Shown: piece after piece, positions 5,875 through 8,360 of the stretch
Layout of the letters: every line of letters starts with the position of its first letter
Numbering within the stretch: position 1 is the first letter of the stretch
Program-made: the position numbers and the translations under genes
Assembly: GCA_041477815.1 (NCBI GenBank)
Contig: JBGOUV010000306.1
Location: 1 to 8,360, forward strand
DNA from: JBGOUV01 sp041477815
GTDB lineage: Bacteria; Acidobacteriota; Terriglobia; Bryobacterales; JACQDG01
Direction: 5' to 3'
DNA length: 8,360 nt
Notes under the pieces: model-generated
What the model saw: only the letters and a program-made list of their open reading frames with translations
What the model was told of the DNA's origin: nothing
Databases searched by the model: none

Positions 5875-5902
5875 ATAGGAAGATCGGCATAGGAAGATCT
5901 GC
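5875..5902 (+). repeat. 14-bp tandem duplication in the receptor leader
   Basis: ATAGGAAGATCGGC (5875-5888) is immediately followed by ATAGGAAGATCTGC (5889-5902), differing at one base. It lies between the proposed promoter and the ribosome binding site. Each unit contains an AGGA that could bind ribosomes weakly. Confidence 0.75.
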
Positions 5903-5906
5903 GGTC

Positions 5907-5912
5907 AGGAGG
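5907..5912 (+). promoter_or_regulatory. Ribosome binding site of the TonB-dependent receptor gene
   Basis: A full AGGAGG lies 8 nt before the ATG at 5921. It decides this start over the in-frame ATG at codon 10 (5948), which would remove the basic part of the signal peptide. Confidence 0.75.
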
Positions 5913-5920
5913 ATACCCCA

Positions 5921-8360
5921 ATGGGCAAGAGTCTGCGGCTACTCCCCATGCTGGCGACGCTGCTATTCGCCCAAACCGAGCGGGGAAATATCACCGGCAG
6001 TGTTTCCGATCCGAGCGGAGCCGTCATCGCCGGCGCCGAGGTAAGGGTGACCCACCTCGCTACCAACACCACCGCCAACGCCAGGACAACCGCGGCTGGT
6101 GATTACAATGTGTCGAACCTGTCGCCAGGCCAATACCGCGTGGAAGTATCTGCGGCGGGTTTCAAGCGCTTTTTGCAGGAAAACATCACGCTGACCGCCG
6201 CCGGCACGGTCCGGTTGGATGCTCAACTGCAGTTGGGGCAGGTAAGTGAAACAGTGGAGGTCTCTGGTGCGGTAGCGCAAATTCAGATGGAAAACGCCAA
6301 GGTCACCACCGCGGTGCAGAATCGCATGGTCGATGAACTGCCGCTGGTGGTCGGTGGGGCGCTGCGCAGCCCCTTCGACTTGGTGACCATTACGCCGGAG
6401 TCCCGCGGTTCGGGCGGGACCTTGACGCTGGGCGGCGGCCAGGCGGCGGCCTGGAATGCCACCCTCGACGGCGTGTCGGTGACGACGAACCGCGCGGCCA
6501 ATACGGTGGAAATCGCCTATAACGCCCCCTCGGTCGAGGCGATCACCGAATTCACTGTTGATACCAACGGTTTCAAGGCCGAGTTCGGTCAGGCCGGAGG
6601 CGGGGTGATGACCTTCGTCTCGAAGTCCGGCACCAATGTTGTCCATGGCTCGGCCTACGACTTCCTGCGCAACGATAAACTGGATGCCCGCGGCTTTTTC
6701 CCGCTCACCAAGTCGGTTTACAAGCAGAACGATTTCGGCGCCACCCTGGGAGGACCCATCTATCTCCCGAAACTGTACAACGGCAAGAACCGCTCGTTCT
6801 TTTTCATCTCCTACGAGGGGTTCCGCAACCGCGTCGGCGCCAACGCCACCATCCGAACCGTCCCGACCCCGGAGATGTACAACGGCGACTTTTCGAACTG
6901 GGTGGACCAGGCCAACCGGCTGCTGCAAATCTACGATCCGTCGACGACGCGAGCCAATCCGACTGGCAGCGGATACATTCGCGACCCCTATCCCAACAAC
7001 CGTATTCCCACGTCACGATTCAGCGCGCTTAGCCAGAAATTGATGCCCTTCGGGCGAGCTTTAACGCCGAACCGCCCCGGCCTGGTGCCGGGCACCTACG
7101 GCTACATCTCCAATAATTGGATCAATAATTCCGGAACCACCTTGGTTCCCACCGATAAAGGCAGCGCCAAGGTGGACCACGCGTTCAACTCCAACCACCG
7201 CATGGGTTTCCTTTTCAACATCACGCGCTTCCGCACCGAAACGGGCGCCGGCGGGCCTCCGGGATTCCCGGTTCCCCTCTGGGATGGGCTCAACCCCTGG
7301 TTCGACACGCAGGATTACCGCCTGAGCTATGACTGGACGATTTCTCCTCATATGCTGAATCACGTTTCGGTCGGCGGCAACCAGTTTAACAAGTACGAAG
7401 GCACCCCCAACCAGTTCAGAAATGGGACCCTTACCGGCGGGTGGAAAAGCCAGGGCATTTGCATCCCCAACGCGGTGGATTGCGATGTGAACATGCCCAT
7501 CGTTCAGTTCTCGGAATTCAGCACTTGGGGAGGCACCTCGTGGGACGGGACGGACCAGCCGCTGTGGGCGTTGAAAGATGACTTCAATTACATTCACAAC
7601 AAGCACACGCTGAAGTTCGGCTACGACTTCCAGAGCCAGCGCGCCAACGGGTGGGGCGAGGAACGAATCTCCGGCCAGAATATTTTCAGCTTCCTCGGCA
7701 CCAGCGTTCCGGGCGCCACGTCCTTTACCAGCGGCAGCTCTTTTGCTTCCTTTCTGCTGGGCGATGCGAACCAGGGCCTCACCGGGACCTTTAAATATGT
7801 CCAGCAGCGGTACGCCTATCACGGTTTCTACGCCCAGGACGACTGGCGCGTGACCTCGCGGCTGACCCTCAACCTGGGCCTGCGGTACGAATTCACGCTG
7901 CCACCCATCAACCTGCAGGGCGATGAGTATTCCAACTTCGACCCCACCCGTCCCAACCCGGGAGCGAACAACTATCCGGGAGCGGTAGTATTTGCGGGTT
8001 TCGGACCGGGGCGGGAAAACAAGCGTTCCCTGGTACCCGGCTGGTTCGGGGCCATCGGACCCCGTATCGGCATGGCTTATACGCCCGACAACAAGACAAC
8101 CTTTCGCGCCGGGTTCGGCCGCTCCTTCAGCAAGGTTACGGTGGTGAGCGGCAGCGGCCATTTTGCCGGTTTTGTCGGCGAATACGTATTCAATTCTCCC
8201 GACCAGGGCGTGACACCGGCTTACAATTGGGACAAGGGATTTCCGGCCTATAAGCTGCCGCCCCTGATGGATCCGTCGGTGTCTAACAACAACACCGTCG
8301 ATTACTGGCAGTTGCGGGATGCGGCGCGCGCGCCCGAGAACCTGTACTGGACCTTCTCGA
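5921..8360 (+). CDS. Oar-like TonB-dependent outer-membrane receptor with carboxypeptidase-regulatory domain (partial, 3' end missing)
   Basis: The frame is open for 813 codons to the right edge. A short signal peptide (residues 1-17, ending LLFA before Gln18) is followed by a carboxypeptidase-regulatory-like beta-sandwich at about 21-105, with GNITGSVSDPSGAVIAGAEV and GDYNVSNLSPGQYRVEVSAAGF. A plug-like region follows (about 110-300) with ELPLVVGG, LDGVSV, EFGQAGGGVMTFVSKSGTN and NDFGATLGGPIY, then FFFISYEGFRNR (about 293-304), all typical of the Oar-like family. The rest is barrel sequence with alternating aromatic strands, such as HTLKFGYDFQSQRANG, YAQDDWRVTSRLTLNLGLRYEF and TTFRAGFGRSF. 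Full-length relatives are usually over 1000 residues, so a few hundred are probably missing. The protein should sit in the outer membrane and import or bind large substrates, often glycans or peptides, with TonB energy; the substrate is unknown. Two cysteines about eight residues apart (CIPNAVDC, near residues 514-522) could form a disulfide in a surface loop. Confidence 0.92.
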   Translation, partial: MGKSLRLLPMLATLLFAQTERGNITGSVSDPSGAVIAGAEVRVTHLATNTTANARTTAAGDYNVSNLSPGQYRVEVSAAGFKRFLQENITLTAAGTVRLDAQLQLGQVSETVEVSGAVAQIQMENAKVTTAVQNRMVDELPLVVGGALRSPFDLVTITPESRGSGGTLTLGGGQAAAWNATLDGVSVTTNRAANTVEIAYNAPSVEAITEFTVDTNGFKAEFGQAGGGVMTFVSKSGTNVVHGSAYDFLRNDKLDARGFFPLTKSVYKQNDFGATLGGPIYLPKLYNGKNRSFFFISYEGFRNRVGANATIRTVPTPEMYNGDFSNWVDQANRLLQIYDPSTTRANPTGSGYIRDPYPNNRIPTSRFSALSQKLMPFGRALTPNRPGLVPGTYGYISNNWINNSGTTLVPTDKGSAKVDHAFNSNHRMGFLFNITRFRTETGAGGPPGFPVPLWDGLNPWFDTQDYRLSYDWTISPHMLNHVSVGGNQFNKYEGTPNQFRNGTLTGGWKSQGICIPNAVDCDVNMPIVQFSEFSTWGGTSWDGTDQPLWALKDDFNYIHNKHTLKFGYDFQSQRANGWGEERISGQNIFSFLGTSVPGATSFTSGSSFASFLLGDANQGLTGTFKYVQQRYAYHGFYAQDDWRVTSRLTLNLGLRYEFTLPPINLQGDEYSNFDPTRPNPGANNYPGAVVFAGFGPGRENKRSLVPGWFGAIGPRIGMAYTPDNKTTFRAGFGRSFSKVTVVSGSGHFAGFVGEYVFNSPDQGVTPAYNWDKGFPAYKLPPLMDPSVSNNNTVDYWQLRDAARAPENLYWTFS

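Noticed and set aside
5963..6928. Long minus-strand open frame opposite the receptor gene
   Set aside because: It is the antisense shadow of well-conserved Oar-like sequence. The same applies to the minus-strand frame at 7061-8161 and to the frames opposite the DUF362 gene.

Overview
The window is GC-rich bacterial chromosomal DNA. It most resembles an acidobacterium of the Solibacter/Bryobacterales type. The pointers are an Oar-like TonB-dependent receptor with an N-terminal carboxypeptidase-regulatory domain (a family greatly expanded in those genomes), a Tat-exported DUF362 protein, an integrase remnant of the kind common there, and a C-terminal alpha-mannosidase remnant. The assignment rests on remembered family distribution, not on a search.

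Left third (1-2605, minus strand): a tightly packed operon read right to left. It encodes a stand-alone corrinoid (B12-binding) protein, a zinc/homocysteine-type S-methyltransferase, a DUF1638 protein and the start of a [2Fe-2S] protein that looks like a RamA/RACo-type reductive activator of corrinoid proteins. The spacings are 6 nt, 1 nt and a 4-nt overlap, and three of the four starts are GTG. Together they make a corrinoid methyl-transfer module with its own reactivation partner. The methyl-donor-binding component (methyl-THF or methoxyl substrate) is not in view and may lie beyond the left edge.

Middle (2606-3558): no intact gene. It holds a decayed, multiply frameshifted C-terminal fragment of a GH38 alpha-mannosidase-like gene (minus strand), an AT-rich patch of short repeats (three 9-bp units, then four ATGCGG units), a strong stem-loop element, a short palindrome, and a promoter that appears to produce a leaderless mRNA.

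Centre (3559-5169, plus strand): an intact Tat-signal DUF362 protein with an extra C-terminal beta-rich domain. Downstream lies a broken integrase/transposase fragment (minus strand). A 34-bp inverted repeat (30/34 identical) brackets the DUF362 gene and the integrase remnant at 3408-3441 and 5672-5705, suggesting past mobile-element activity.

Right (5921-8360, plus strand): the first 813 codons of the Oar-like TonB-dependent outer-membrane receptor. It has a strong ribosome binding site, a plausible sigma-70-type promoter and a 14-bp tandem duplication in its leader. It runs off the right edge.
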